Assembly (NCBI GenBank): GCA_000827265.1
Contig: KN834795.1
Span: 113,742 to 177,741, forward strand
Direction of reading: 5' to 3'
Origin: Collybiopsis luxurians FD-317 M1
Lineage: Eukaryota > Basidiomycota > Agaricomycetes > Agaricales > Omphalotaceae
Length of the DNA: 64,000 nt
In this document: positions 33,679 to 44,801 of the stretch, piece after piece
How the letters are laid out: every line of letters begins with the position of its first letter
Position numbering within the stretch: the first letter of the stretch is position 1
Position numbers and translations under genes: made by a program
Notes under the pieces: model-generated
The model's database searches: none
Seen by the model: the letters and a program-made list of their open reading frames with translations, nothing else
Told to the model about the DNA's origin: nothing

Positions 33679-34833
33679 GTTAACTTGTGAGCTTCATGGT
33701 AAGCACTCATGAACTGTAGTAGAACGGCAGACGCCCACACTGGATGTTCAGCATTGAATGAACAGGACACGAATTCGGTTATTGAGTCGGAGTCTATTCC
33801 TAGATTTAGCGTGACAGTGGGATTTGTTTTTGTCTTCTTCTTTCTTTTCTCCGTCGACGAAGAACATATATCTCAGTCCAGGTAGGTTTCTTCCAGATCT
33901 CTGTTTATTCCAAATCTCCAAGCCATCCCTGAATGATGACGGAGACTGAGCGTCTAATGCCCAAATCTGGATATGTGCAACCCGACATTTGCAATTTGAG
34001 ATTCGATCTGGGATTACAAAGCTCACCCCTACACAAGTCTCTCAGAAAAGTAGGTCATAATGGTATTCTCTTCTAGAAGACCATCCTACGTAGTCTGTTG
34101 GATAGAAAGAAGTTGCCCATTTCTTCAGACGGAATCTTCGACGATAGAAAGCTTGTCTGTCTCAACGCTTTCATAGACTTCCTCCTCCCTTTGGGTAATG
34201 ATCATCGGTGGCTGGCAAGAGGCTTTGTAGTTATAAACAGTCCTCAGTAAGGCTTGACTGTGAGCTTGGGCTGCTCGTGATGGATCTAAATGGATATAAT
34301 GGAGCTCACCAGTCATCCCTGCTGGCCAACTGCTCTCAGTAGTAAAACGATCAAAGTCGAGTTGAAGGTTTCAACCAAGAACAAACAGCAGCGCTCCAGC
34401 CGAGCGTGCAGTTTCCACAGTAAAATGTGCATAACACTGTAGCTACAAACACCGCCTTTCTGGTTATACTATTCTAGATTTCAGGATTCCAATTCATATT
34501 CTCCTAGCCGCTCGTGTTACCTTGTCGCGCTGATCCTGCAGACCCTATGACAAACTTAGCTCCTGATGCATGTACAACGTACACTGGAAAATAAAAAAGA
34601 AACGTACTTTCGCTATCCATACTGCATACACAGAATCTCCACAGTTCATGGCTCTGGGGCGATCATGGCTTTGGTGACAAAGGTGGCTGGGATTGAGTAG
34701 AAACTGACAAGACTGATATGAAGAGTCTGTTACTACTACATTATATGAAGTGACTTACCGATCGCGTGAAGAAGGACATGTCTCAAATGAGAATCCTGCG
34801 CCGTTTTATTCATGTTTAGAATGTATATATCAA
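33679..34833. other. No supported gene
   Basis: Short frames on the minus strand at 33748-34026 and 34125-34316 carry no motif. Confidence 0.4.
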
Positions 34834-35242
34834 TTAATCAAAGGATTTCTCAACTTGTGCTTGAAGTAGCAAATCCCGAGCGATCAGCAGCTGAAGGTCA
34901 TCTGCGATTTTTGTCAGTAGACGATCCTCGCGTTGGAACAAAGTGTGGCTCCGAATGGTGTTGTGCAAGTTGTCCATCCAGCTCTGGTAGTAGTCCTTCA
35001 TTGAGTTAACGCGGGCCAGGAGTTTCCTCTTATTTTGAGATTCAACAAGTGCGAAACAGAAAACAGATATATCAAAATTGAAGATAACTCACCGTCCTAC
35101 ATATGAACTCAGCACTATCCGCGGAATCTTGTTCAACCTGAATTTCCAACGCGGACATTGAACTTGACCAGTCCTTCCATACGATGTCCCAAGCATTCCA
35201 GGATTCAGTCAGAGCATCGTTCAGCTCCGTTACGAAGTCCAT
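34834..35242 (-). CDS. Small helical protein, 114 aa, two exons
   Basis: ATG 35242. Exons 35093-35242 (exactly 50 codons) and 34834-35028, joined in phase across a 64-nt intron with donor GTGAGT. The product is amphipathic and mostly helical: MDFVTELNDALTESWNAW, then SMKDYYQSWMDNLHNTI, LLTKIADDLQLLIARDLLL and VEKSFD. No membrane segment or catalytic motif. Family unknown. Confidence 0.55.
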
Positions 35243-35405
35243 TCTACGCAAGTGGCACCTGGTGGTAGGGTTCAACTAGTAGATGAGCGTCAATGATGTC
35301 ATGTGTGGCGGCTTGGTATCTCAGCGGCACAAGAAATATTATAGTATACAAGTCTATTATATATCGCGTTGCCTATTATGCATAACATGAATATGACTAC
35401 TGTAT

Positions 35406-36406
35406 CTACTTTTCACAAGAGCGAAATTTTTGTTTCATAGCTTTCGGCGTGATCCATTCTGGTGTCTCTCCGGACTGAAACAAGGAAAGGCTGAGCCGGT
35501 GGCCATCGACGATGTGCTCGTCGCCATAGTGGATGTCTTCCCAGCGATTCTCAAGCCCATCCCAGACCCACATCCTCATCCATTTTAACGCACTTGGCCT
35601 GTTACCAGAGTTGGTGCTATGATCAATGTTTTCTTGCTTCGCTGCCTCATCGATATAGATAAACAGAACATTATGCTGGAGGTTAGTGGGCCCTTGTGGG
35701 TGTTCAGGAGGCGAATGGAGGGGCCCCAAAGCGGAAAATGAAAACCAACGGGTTTCCACATCTTTGAGTTTTACTTTGTGCCTGTGAAGGTCGTTATCCG
35801 CATATTCGAAGACCGTCGTTCGGGTAGGAGTAGATGTAGGCGAGAAGATATGTGCACTTCTGCTGGTAATAGGGCTGTGAACAAGCCCGATGGCGTTCGA
35901 CATTCCTGCAGTGGCTCCGCGAGCTGAGGATTCCATGGGATAGGGACTCATACGACTTCGCAGCCGAGCATGTACAGTTCTAGTTTTCAAAATGAGTGAG
36001 ACTGAAACTGTGGTAACTTAATTCACCTTACTCACTGCATAACTGAAGAACCTACTGAATAACTCCCTTCGTTATCCAAAGGGTCCATACTGATCATGTC
36101 TGCGGCCCTCAAGTGGGGAGACTCAGAGGACTGACGATTCAGAGGCTCTGATTTTGCGTATTCTCTTTTGATATTGATAGGCGTCCCCATAGGGGTATGT
36201 TTTGGAGCTTCAGATTCGAAAGTACTTAAATTACTGAAGAATAATATGAGACTAGACGAAAAAAAAAGAGTCATGAGTGCAAACCTGGCTGATACAAGAT
36301 CTGTAGAGGAAGCATGCTCAATGATTGATGTCAAGGAGGGAAACGTTACGACTGTGGTTTTCTTGTCGTTGAAGAGGGCGGTAAACGAGAACTGGTTTAC
36401 GGGCAT
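35406..36406 (-). CDS. Uncharacterised protein; 5' end duplicated at 57.1 kb
   Basis: ATG 36406 (MPVNQFSFTALFNDKKTT). A first block contains a hydrophobic run (FALMTLFFSSSLILFFSN) that may be intronic, because the 57.1-kb copy has a clear GTAATG...CTAG intron there. It continues TFESEAPKHTPMG and ESPHLRAADMISMDPLD. An intron at about 35985-36031 joins in phase to the exon ending at 35406, which contains VFEYADNDLHRHKVKLKDVE, WFSFSALGPLHSPP and WVWDGLENRWEDIHYGDEH. No domain recognised. A GTGTCCCTG block lies just beyond the 5' end. Confidence 0.5.
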
Positions 36407-36507
36407 ACTGAATTTTTGCAAGTCAAGAAGTGGGATCGTGTCGTCCTCGAGCCACACATATTATAAATTATAACAATGGGGTTTCTAAGGAAAGGAAAAC
36501 AAAGGGA

Positions 36508-36590
36508 ACTTGAGGTATGACGATCGCATTACAGTGATGGTGTCCCTGGGGTGTCCCTGGGGTGTCCCTGAGTGATGAGGCAATTTCACT
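36508..36590 (+). repeat. GTGTCCCTG tandem block 4 (three units)
   Basis: ACAGTGATG, then GTGTCCCTGGG three times, then GAGTGATGAGGCAATTTCAC. It sits between the 36.4-kb gene start and the R1 repeat. Confidence 0.9.
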
Positions 36591-36633
36591 GACCAAGCTG
36601 TATGCCACAGCGAATTGCCTTTTCCTTGTTGTC

Positions 36634-37020
36634 TGCGGAGGCCCTAGCGTATTATTCTGTAATAGTAAATATAAGACAATGGGACATTGATTGCAACAGC
36701 CTGGTCGACTTGAACTGCCTACATATAATTATTCTATGCTTCTCATCCATCTGCGTTATTGAAATTAGCGTAAAACCAGACTGGATCTGTCATGCCTCTA
36801 CTTCTATTTAATGGTATTCAACAACTGGTGAAAATGTAGGTAAACGTAGACGGCAGAAACAGCAGGGAACTTGAGGTATGCGTCTTGCATAACAGTGATG
36901 GTGTCCCTGGGGTGTCCCTCAGTGGTGAGGCAAATTCCACTGACAAAGCACATAACATAGTGGTTTACAAAATTCTCGATACATGGCGCAAATTATTCTA
37001 CATCTCCTCCTCATCCTCCT
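36634..37020 (+). repeat. Dispersed repeat R1 with GTGTCCCTG block 5, copy B
   Basis: Copy of 21948-22311, here with an extra ATATAAGACAATGGGACATT-like insertion. It ends in a shortened CTC-type microsatellite. A part of it (AACGTAAAACCAGACTGGAT through GACGGCAGAAACAGCAG) is repeated again at 37078-37179. Confidence 0.9.
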
Positions 37021-37227
37021 CCTCCTCTTAAGATCTTCCTCGTCGTCACCATCATCGCCGTCATGGCTTTCATCATTAACGTAAAACCAGACTGGATCTG
37101 CCATGGCCTCTGCTTCTATTTAATGGTATTGAACAACTTGTAAAAATGTGGGTAAACGTAGACGGCAGAAACAGCAGGCTGTGGAAAATACCGGGAAGCC
37201 TAACAGCCTTTGCATATGGACATCACT

Positions 37228-39114
37228 TTACTGCTGTTGTTCAAAACTGAATCCATCTTGGGGCGCAGTTACGTTGGAATGAAACTGTCAAAAGAGGGAA
37301 AAACTTGAAAAGTGGCACAGATCAATCGACGAGAAACGTACAGCAAACTGGCCTGAGGAATTGACGGCAGGAGATACGATAGGGACCTCCACTTCCTTGT
37401 CATCAGCAAAATATTTATCCATGATGTTGGCAGCCTTGTTGTAGATGTCCGGGTTGTCATGTTGTTGTAGGTGGTGTATTGTGACCATTCCACCAGCTTC
37501 TTCGACATCTGCTGCATACTGATTGACAATGCCTGGACTGGCGGCGGCCTTGTCCATCTCACCAACCTTCAAGATGTTTTCGAGGCCGGCAAGCGCTACT
37601 TGAATGCCCTCTGCATCCATCACTGTGAGAAGGTCACATAGGGACTTGATACATCCCTGCCTGACGAGGTATCGAATCTGGGATGGCTCTTGAAGGCCAC
37701 CAAACGTAGCATTGGAGATAACCCAGCATGCTTCCTTTCTTGTCTTGAAATCCGCATTCGGCAGAATGTTTGTAAGTGGAGGGATGATATTCGCGTCAAT
37801 GACAGCTTGAATCTGAGAAACGAATCCAGCAGTGATGTTAGAGATAGTCCAACAGGCTACCTTCTGAATGCCATCCTTGGGTGACGACAGGAGAGAGAGG
37901 AGGGCAGGCAAAGCCCCAGCATCAATTACTACCTGAGTTTGAAGACGATCTCCAGTGACTACATTGCCGACAGAGTGAAGAGCAGCATTTTGAACTGAAA
38001 TGGAGTCGTGCATCAAAAGTTCAACGAGACACCTGCAAACGCCGGTTTCAACAACAGCTTGAATGTTGTCCTTGGACCCATCTGACAGACACGAGATTGC
38101 CCAGCAGGTATTGGTCAGAATTTCATCATCAAAGGAGTATACAAGTTTGGTCAGAACAGTGAGTGCCGGGGAGATCTAGAAACAGAGAATTAGGGTCGCA
38201 GTGGGGTTGATGAACTAGCCAACGAACCAATTTCCAATCAGGTCGAGGGGACTTTCTGCGGCAAAAGTTGCTGAGAGCCCAAGTACCAGTTTGGAGCGCG
38301 CTCAGTTCGTGGTTGTTGCCCAAAAGAGTCAGTAAAGGCCCGAGAGCGCCTTGTTGAAGGACATAATCTCGGCTACGGGGACTATCCCCAGCAATATTGC
38401 CAAGAGCCCAGGCGGCTTGCTCCCGCACGTTGACCACCGAAGATGACAACAAGTTGATGAATTCTGGAACGGCTTGAGCATTGATAATGACTTGAGTATG
38501 TTCTGAAGCGCCGAAAGCAATGTTGGTCAAGGCCCAGGCAGCTTCAAACTAGCAAGAAGCATTAGAAAGAGATGAGATAGAAAAAAGATAGAATGAACCT
38601 GTAGCGTGGAATGACCGGTTTTTAAGAACTCGACAAACTGAGGTACTACACCACACTCAATCACGCCTTCAATTGGTGGTTTCCATTCTGTCGAGAGAAC
38701 CTTGCGGAACTTGGTCGTCGAGGCCAACTGTTGTCGAGGACTATGGGAGAAGACACCGCTAATCATTTCATCATCCAACTGGCAAAAGGAAAGAGATTGA
38801 ACAGTAAGAGTAATGAAAATTTACATCGGAATTGATCAGGAACATACAGAAATCTCACTAATTATATCTTCATCTGAGTCCGCAGCTGTGTAATGCAGAA
38901 AGTTCCTTCGCTTGAAAATATTCTCTTCTCACTTTTGTCTTCGAATTTCAACCTGCTGCTTCTCGCGATGAAGGGTGCCCTTAAAAAGATCAGTCTTAAA
39001 CGTGGTCTTGTAGGCTATCGGGGTAGAGGCGTCAGCAGTTCCATCTGTAGTTAAGAGATCGAGAAGGAATGTACCCTGTTTGCGCGCTTTGGTAGTTCGA
39101 GATTCAGTCGCCAT
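37228..39114 (-). pseudogene. Importin subunit alpha, intact except one nonsense codon
   Basis: Importin alpha (karyopherin alpha) binds nuclear localisation signals and hands cargo to importin beta. Five exons, all in phase 0: 38848-39114, 38599-38778, 38228-38548, 37342-38175 and 37228-37284. About 552 codons, near the family norm of about 530. The IBB domain is EKQQVEIRRQK*EENIFKRR, where * is TGA at 38929-38931 in place of the family Arg (CGA). The armadillo repeats are complete, with the conserved W..N elements: [61 protein letters not shown] and [14 protein letters not shown]. The C-terminus is a short [28 protein letters not shown] differs from the usual CRGKSP. Either a very young pseudogene or a sequencing error; an intact paralogue is presumably elsewhere. 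Confidence 0.9.
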
Positions 39115-39388
39115 TGATTGGGTGTACAATTACAGGGGGGGGATGAACCTCGGGCAGTAATTTATATCGTCTGCCAACGAGTCAGTACTAGTCAGTCTCA
39201 ATCATTCTTCAAAATTCCTTACGCAGAGAAGCGGAATTATTTTAGTACGTTGGATGCTTCGACTGTGAATAATAATTGCCGTTTGACTCAATATCGATTG
39301 ATAATGGGTGATATGGACAAACCCTGAAAGATTTGGGGGAGGCTATTTCGGTTTGTTCTTTATAGTTGCCTCGATAAGTGAGTATGTC

Positions 39389-39775
39389 TCAAAGGTCGTT
39401 AGTTTGCTCATGCAATGAGTTCATATTTAAGGAAGTCCATCCGGAGGACATCCTCTTCGGAATCGCAGACCACACTATTGCACTTGCTAAGGTTACTTCA
39501 GCGAAACCTAAAAACCTCCCAATTTTCCACTGTACTTCATTGTAGGGCTCCAGTTTGTTATGATTGGCATGGATAAGCTCGAAGGGGTTTACGCTAGTCC
39601 AGATTAAAATTATACAATTGTATGGTAGGAGTACCGAGGACCCGATTACCTTGAACGTAACTCCGTCGAAAAATTTATTAGAACAGTGCAGCACCTATTC
39701 CATTAGGGTTCCAGCTTCGTCGTTATTGGCATGGATTAGTTCGAAGTGGTTTATGTTAGTCCAGATATTTTGATT
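39389..39775 (-). CDS. Fragment with internal protein repeat
   Basis: On the minus strand two related blocks about 165 bp apart encode IWTNINHFELIHANNDEAG and IWTSVNPFELIHANHNKLE. Between them lies a cysteine/valine-rich stretch (CSNKFFDGVTFKVIGSSV). The DNA shows a degenerate tandem duplication. No known family. Start and end are uncertain and it may be an eroded gene. Confidence 0.4.
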
Positions 39776-39831
39776 AAAAGTGGTAGGATTACATTCAATC
39801 GAAAAGCTTATTGGCTTTAAGAAGGTTAATA

Positions 39832-40640
39832 CTACTTGCGCTGATAACGACGCTCCCTCAACCTAGTTCTTACCCTTTCAAGAGGCGCTATATCGTTGTC
39901 CGCTGCGAACAGGAACATGAAGATCCTCCAATAGCCAGAAGCGTGGCAGAACTTACTGGAATTCATATCAGTTCCTCCAACACCGCTGTCACTGTCTCCG
40001 ATAAATTTCGGAATAAATCGTCGCTGCAACGTTTGGTTTATAATTATGAATTTAGAACATAGTCGATGCATCAAACAATTCCATGATAACTCACCTTACG
40101 TTTCGTACTTGAGAGTAGTATCTGGTAATCCTCCATGTCAACATCCTCATGTAAGCGTTTGGCAGAATCTCGACAATCTTTGATCCAAGCCGCACCCACA
40201 ACCTCAGGTCTTTCTCGTTCACTCAACTCACTGTGTGAAAAATACAATCGACGATAATTAGCCTACAGAAAAAGTGGAACTGCTGACAAGTATCTTTGAA
40301 CAGTTTTCGGACGGCCGGCAGTGGACACCAGGTGGGTGCAATGTTTCCCAACCTTATTGGCAACCTGATCATACATGGGAATTTGGCGGCATTGGAAGGG
40401 CTGAAGGCATACCCTTGCGCCTATATTTCTCGCTAGTTCAGCGAAGATTGATGACATTTCCTCCCTATCTGTCATCCAGATGTCCACGAACAAAGTACAG
40501 GCCTTCAAAACATTGGAATGGGTGGCCTCTGTTGAGTTCGACGGCAAGGAATTTGAAGAGGGTACATGAGGAAACGAGATAGCTGGCAACAGATTTTGAG
40601 ACATTTTTGCCCCTTTTGCGGATTCAACGCCTGTATGCGC
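39832..40640 (-). pseudogene. BRCT-domain protein fragment, 5' truncated
   Basis: BRCT domains bind phosphopeptides in DNA-damage and chromatin proteins. Spliced segments give VLKACTLFVDIWMTDREE, LARNIGAR | VANKVGKHCTHLVSTAG, then QRYF | ELSERERPEVVGAAWIKDC and a final KRK | RRFIPKFIGDSDSG. This is one BRCT with its usual Gly-Ala-Arg, THLV and W..DC positions, plus a basic linker. Introns of about 50-57 nt keep frame. No ATG is available in the first exon, and a GTGTCCCTG block begins about 90 bp upstream, so the N-terminal part seems to be cut off. Confidence 0.7.
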
Positions 40641-40730
40641 AGGGAACCAGGGAGCATAGCCTAAATTGCTCAGTGATGTCACACTCGCGATATAGACAGA
40701 AGCGCATTTGTCATTGAAGTAGCGTCACTG

Positions 40731-40755
40731 CTCAGGGACACCTCTCAGGGACACT
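40731..40755 (-). repeat. GTGTCCCTG tandem block 6
   Basis: CTCAGGGACACC and TCTCAGGGACAC between CACTG and ACTGTC, in reverse orientation, upstream of the truncated BRCT fragment. Confidence 0.85.
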
Positions 40756-40986
40756 GTCTTGGCAAGTGTCTTTCTATTAAAATGAACCCGCATAAAGGCA
40801 CTTCAAGCAAGAGGTGTACGAAAGTTTTCAAGTTTCTTTGTTCGAGTGTGATTCCTTTATTTCTCTGGAATTATTCATGTCTACTTCAAGGCCCTTTGTC
40901 TTAAGCCTCTCGTCGTAACCTCAGGCGAAACCTATTTAAGCCCTGCATTTCTCCGCTGCCCTCACAACTTCTGAACATTTTTGCTC

Positions 40987-42018
40987 ATGACTCTGAACAG
41001 CCAAATAGACCCACAGTGTGCGTGTCAGGTTATTCTCTGACTTCATGCGTTGCGCCTTCATGTCCTCATATTGTTTTCTAGTCAAAGATGGGGACGTCAC
41101 ATTTTGCTCCTCAGACGATATTCTTTTTCGCGTCCATAAAGTCAATCTTGAAGTGGTTTCGACAGGATTTCCTCCGGCCTCACTTAGCCTCGATGAGACA
41201 GACGTAGTAAAAATCGAGGAGAATGCAGCAACGCTCAGGCTTTTCTTTCACTTCATTTACCCAGGACGGCCCCTCCCCGATCTGATGTCCACTTCGTTCG
41301 AGTTGATTCACTCCGTAGTAACAGCTGCAGATAAGTGGGGAATGTATCATGCGATGGAGATCTGTTTCTTGTATCTCAGGTGAGCTAGGAGACCGGATGT
41401 CCCTCTCCGATGCTGGCTAATCATCGCTATTCCCAGGAAGTTTGTCTCAACACATCCAGTCGATATTCTTCGAGTAGCGGGTCGGAACGACTGCGGCCAT
41501 CTCATCGCTGCAACTGCTCCATACCTCGTTCATCTTCCGATCACCACCATCGCAGCCTTTGGACTTTCCAGATCCATGTGTATCCGATGGGTAATTCAAC
41601 TTTTTTGTACCTATGATCAATGAATAACTGAGCGAGCCACATAGAGTACATTCCGGGAGCACTGGCTTTTCGCCATCCTCGCAGGTCACACCATCATTGA
41701 TCAACATGATTCCTGTGTGCAATGGCGGAATGCAGTTAAACTGAAGCTGAAAGAAAGCCTATTCACTTCTACAGGTCCTGTCCTTTTTCTATTGGACCGA
41801 TGCGAGTTGGCCGGCTACGAAATGGACAGTGCGGAAGATATCTACAGCAATATGCTTAATTGGCTCAGGACCCAAAGCCATTTCGACTGCTGTGAAGCTC
41901 AGCTTGGGTTGTGGCTGTCATTCACTTCGAGGATTGTGGGTAATGTTCAATTTCCTCTCTAGCATAGTATGTAGCTTCAAGAAGGGAGAATCTAAATTCG
42001 AGGAATGCTAATCTTTGA
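40987..42018 (+). CDS. BTB/POZ-domain protein
   Basis: BTB domains mediate dimerisation and cullin-3 binding; Agaricomycetes have large families of unknown function. Exons in phase: 40987-41017, 41082-41379, 41437-41590, 41645-41939 and a short last exon ending TGA at 42016-42018. The BTB fold reads DGDVTFCSSDDILFRVHKVNL, then TLRLFFHFIYPGRPLPDL and AADKWGMYHAMEICFLYL. Downstream sequence, KFVSTHPVDILRVAGRND and TFREHWLFAILAGHTIID, with C-x2-W (DSCVQWRNAV), follows the usual architecture of the fungal family. The final 35-nt intron is the least certain. Intact ORF. Confidence 0.8.
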
Positions 42019-42182
42019 CCAACCGCAAATTCTAACAAAACATGCACGATACCGCCACTGTGTCTAGAGCCAGTCGAGTGACTATTTGGGACCAGGCCAA
42101 AGAAGTGATTTGATGAGTATTAGACTTATTCGATGAAGGTGGGGCAAGGAGAAGCTGAAATCCGCTGAGGGACAGATAAAGA
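42019..42182. other. Short spacer
   Basis: No feature seen. Confidence 0.4.
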
Positions 42183-42587
42183 ATGAGAGTAAGCCAACCG
42201 GTAGTGGATCTCTTCGGACGTAGCTCTCTACCTTCCCGCAGGATTCATGGACGAAAATATTGCTATAACCTAAGATTAGACTCCAGACCTGTATTTACTA
42301 TTGGTAATCCCATGGACGTGGGTGTCATTCTGAATCTTGATTTTGTTCCGTGTACTGGAGACAAAGAAGAAAGACGCGCCATAATGAAGTGCCCATCTGA
42401 TCTCGATTCCGAGTACTTGAATATTTACATTTTTGGTACCAGCTACAATACTCAAAAACGGTATTATAAGAAAGAAGATGAGAAGACGAGAAAGGAGGAC
42501 TGTTACTATAGGAGTTGCGGGTATCTTGGGGTGCATCGGACGAGTTCACAGCTAGCATTGCGGCTTCCAGACAACGTGAGGAGGTAA
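42183..42587 (+). CDS. Hypothetical 134-aa ORF
   Basis: Open frame with a basic C-terminal half (YKKEDEKTRKEDCYY). The 3' 35 bp overlap the end of the convergent RING-type gene. No domain recognised; it may be a fragment. Confidence 0.3.
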   Translation: MRVSQPVVDLFGRSSLPSRRIHGRKYCYNLRLDSRPVFTIGNPMDVGVILNLDFVPCTGDKEERRAIMKCPSDLDSEYLNIYIFGTSYNTQKRYYKKEDEKTRKEDCYYRSCGYLGVHRTSSQLALRLPDNVRR

Positions 42588-43084
42588 TTTACGGCAAGCC
42601 CTGCACTGCGTTCCCAGATGCTCCCGTACAGATTTCTTGCGGATAGTCAAGATACAACGAGCACAGAAGACATGCCCGCACGGTGTTCTGGAGAAGACAA
42701 ATCAGTGAGGATATCCAGGGGAACAATGATGGACAAAAGTGTAAATCTGAGGCTGGATTGCAGGTCGTGAGCATAAAGTAAGTAGTAGATTTCTCGATCG
42801 ACTTTTTCAAAGAAAAATAACGTGTTTTGTAGGTGAGCTTCGCTCGAGTAGTGGCTACTCGGGGCCGCACAGAAATCCGAGCACTGCATGTTGTTAGTAC
42901 CAGAAACTAAAAGGTGAAGAAAATAACTTGCAGTCATAGGGTGGCGCCTGGTTTTGAGGGATTCTTTCGCAGTTTCAAGGGAGTGAAGTTTTCGACTTCT
43001 AAGATTGTAGCTGATCAACTTGCTCCGCAAGTACATGGAATGAGATGGCCTAGATTGCATGTTTCTAGCAGGCCAGGCAGACAA
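42552..43084 (-). CDS. RING-finger-type protein, second half of finger visible
   Basis: RING fingers are usually E3 ubiquitin ligase modules. The last exon, after acceptor CTTCTCCAG at about 42688, reads PCGHVFCARCILTIRKKSV and QCRACRKLPP and stops at 42552-42554. This supplies Cys, His, Cys-x2-Cys and Cys-x2-Cys of a C3HC4 finger. The first Cys pair is not resolved in the upstream exons (42.7-43.08 kb), which contain a possible hydrophobic N-terminus (SIVLVYLSFLSAW) and basic sequence. Upstream joins are uncertain, so the gene may be intact or degraded. Confidence 0.5.
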
Positions 43085-43135
43085 GAACGACAGGTAGACG
43101 AGAACGATAGAGGCAGAGCCGAGGGCGAGAAATGA

Positions 43136-43628
43136 GTGAAGAAGAGTGGATTGGCAAGAAGTGAGCGAAGGATTGCCCCATTAAATCGAAGATAGGATCA
43201 TGGGCTTTGATTCTTGCGAGAGACCTAGATGAACGGCAGGCTATATCACTGCACGTACCCGTGTACCGGTGTTCGAGCAGGAGATTGCTAGCGAGAACTT
43301 GACTTTGGGCCAGTATATCGATTCAAACCTTGAACGTGGTGGACATTAGATTTAGAGGGTATAGACTGAGCTTCGCTACGCTGAGTCAAGACTCAAGAAC
43401 AATGGCGGCTCGAGGACAGACCGGGAACGGTATAACTCCGAGCTGAACATTCTTGCTTTGTCCCTTAACCGCGCGTTCCCTGAGCATGTATAGAGGCCTT
43501 TGAAACCTGCATCATACCCGAGCGTGAGACATGTGCCACTGAACCACTTTCAGTCTCGAACTCTACCATCTACCTTTATCGAGCCGCCACTCCAGTCCTC
43601 CGAAACCCGGTATGTCGTTCAAGTATAT
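43136..43628. other. No supported gene
   Basis: From about 43470 this is the duplicated upstream flank of the family gene (shared with 28.98-29.15 kb). Confidence 0.4.
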
Positions 43629-44609
43629 ATGAACTCGTTCAGACTGATACTCAAATGTCTTCACTCTAGCTTCATATTTTCTATTTTGCTTTTATCGTTG
43701 CTTCTGATCTACTTGACCGGCGGTCCTTTGAAATTCACAGCTCTGTCGAGATTTCGAGACTCTGTAGTGAATGATACATCATTCGAAGAAGAGTTCCCTA
43801 CGCATGATTCTGTGATTACAGAAGATACGATGGTCCCAGTAATCCTTGAAAAGACGAGAGTTATCAGTACGTGCTTTGGCAGATTGTGTATCTTCAAGCT
43901 AATAGCATTCATACAAGATACTAGCCTGGTTTTGTTGGACAAAACTATGGAATTCTTTCTTGACGGTATAGACAAACTGAGCACGAATGCGATGGGCACT
44001 CTCGATTGGTGAGCTGGTTTGCTTTATGATGTACGATATATCGATGGTTTTTCTTGGCGAAGGATAACCTATTGCAACGACCTTCTTATCGAAACTATGT
44101 CCGCCGGCGGAGTTACCGGTATGTCGGCTCAAGAGGATCAAGGCCTCATTAGGCAGACTAGGGAACACGCCGGTCGTATTCATCTTTATCGTGTTACCAT
44201 CGAAAATCAACTCGAGGACCTCAAGATGCTCACAAGCATTCTTCATTCAATGCCCAACACTCTTCGTACAGAGGCGGATCTGATTTTGGGAGCGAGTCAG
44301 GAAGTCAACTCACTACTCTGGTTCGTGCTCAGAGGGGGAAATGAACGCGTCCTAGAGTCTTTAGTCGAGGAGAGTGAAGCACTTGGTGCTTTGATGCAGT
44401 GGCGTAACCGAGCATCACCCCTGATGCATACTTTCAAGGTCTATATGCACGAACTATTGGGTAGTCTGGTTGTTATCGAACGCTTTTATGATGAGTTGGA
44501 GCAGGCAGGATACTTCTTCCATATTTCTCATCTCGAAAACCTCCATTATGATTTGGCCATGGCCAATGATACCCTCGTTTCTCTAGTCGGTACTTCAATG
44601 TCAGCTTGA
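43629..44609 (+). CDS. Membrane/helical family member, intact copy
   Basis: Exons 43629-43866, 43918-44008 and 44063-44609, in phase. N-terminal hydrophobic anchor SFIFSILLLSLLLIYLTGG, then polar sequence (RFRDSVVNDTSFEEEF). The C-terminal 180 residues are helical: HAGRIHLYRVTIENQLEDL, LRTEADLILGASQEV, LWFVLRGGNERVLESLVEES, FKVYMHELLGSLVVIERF. Spacing of LW..LRGGN.RVL and the following basic helix resembles the 397-aa twins at 25 and 55 kb. No known family name. The frame is intact, unlike the 29.2-kb copy. The start could be ATG 43629 or slightly downstream. Confidence 0.65.
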
Positions 44610-44801
44610 TCCTAGATCTGTGCTACTGGTAACGACACAATATTTCTTTAATATAACTAGTCTTGTATCCTTTTCTCGTTAAAACTGTCATGATCATCGT
44701 ATAGATATATAAGTGGCACGTGCAAAGCGCATGATCCTGGCCGGTTGCGATGGAGAGCCATAGCTTGCTCTCTTCCATTTCTACGACTTGCAAGTCTAAA
44801 G

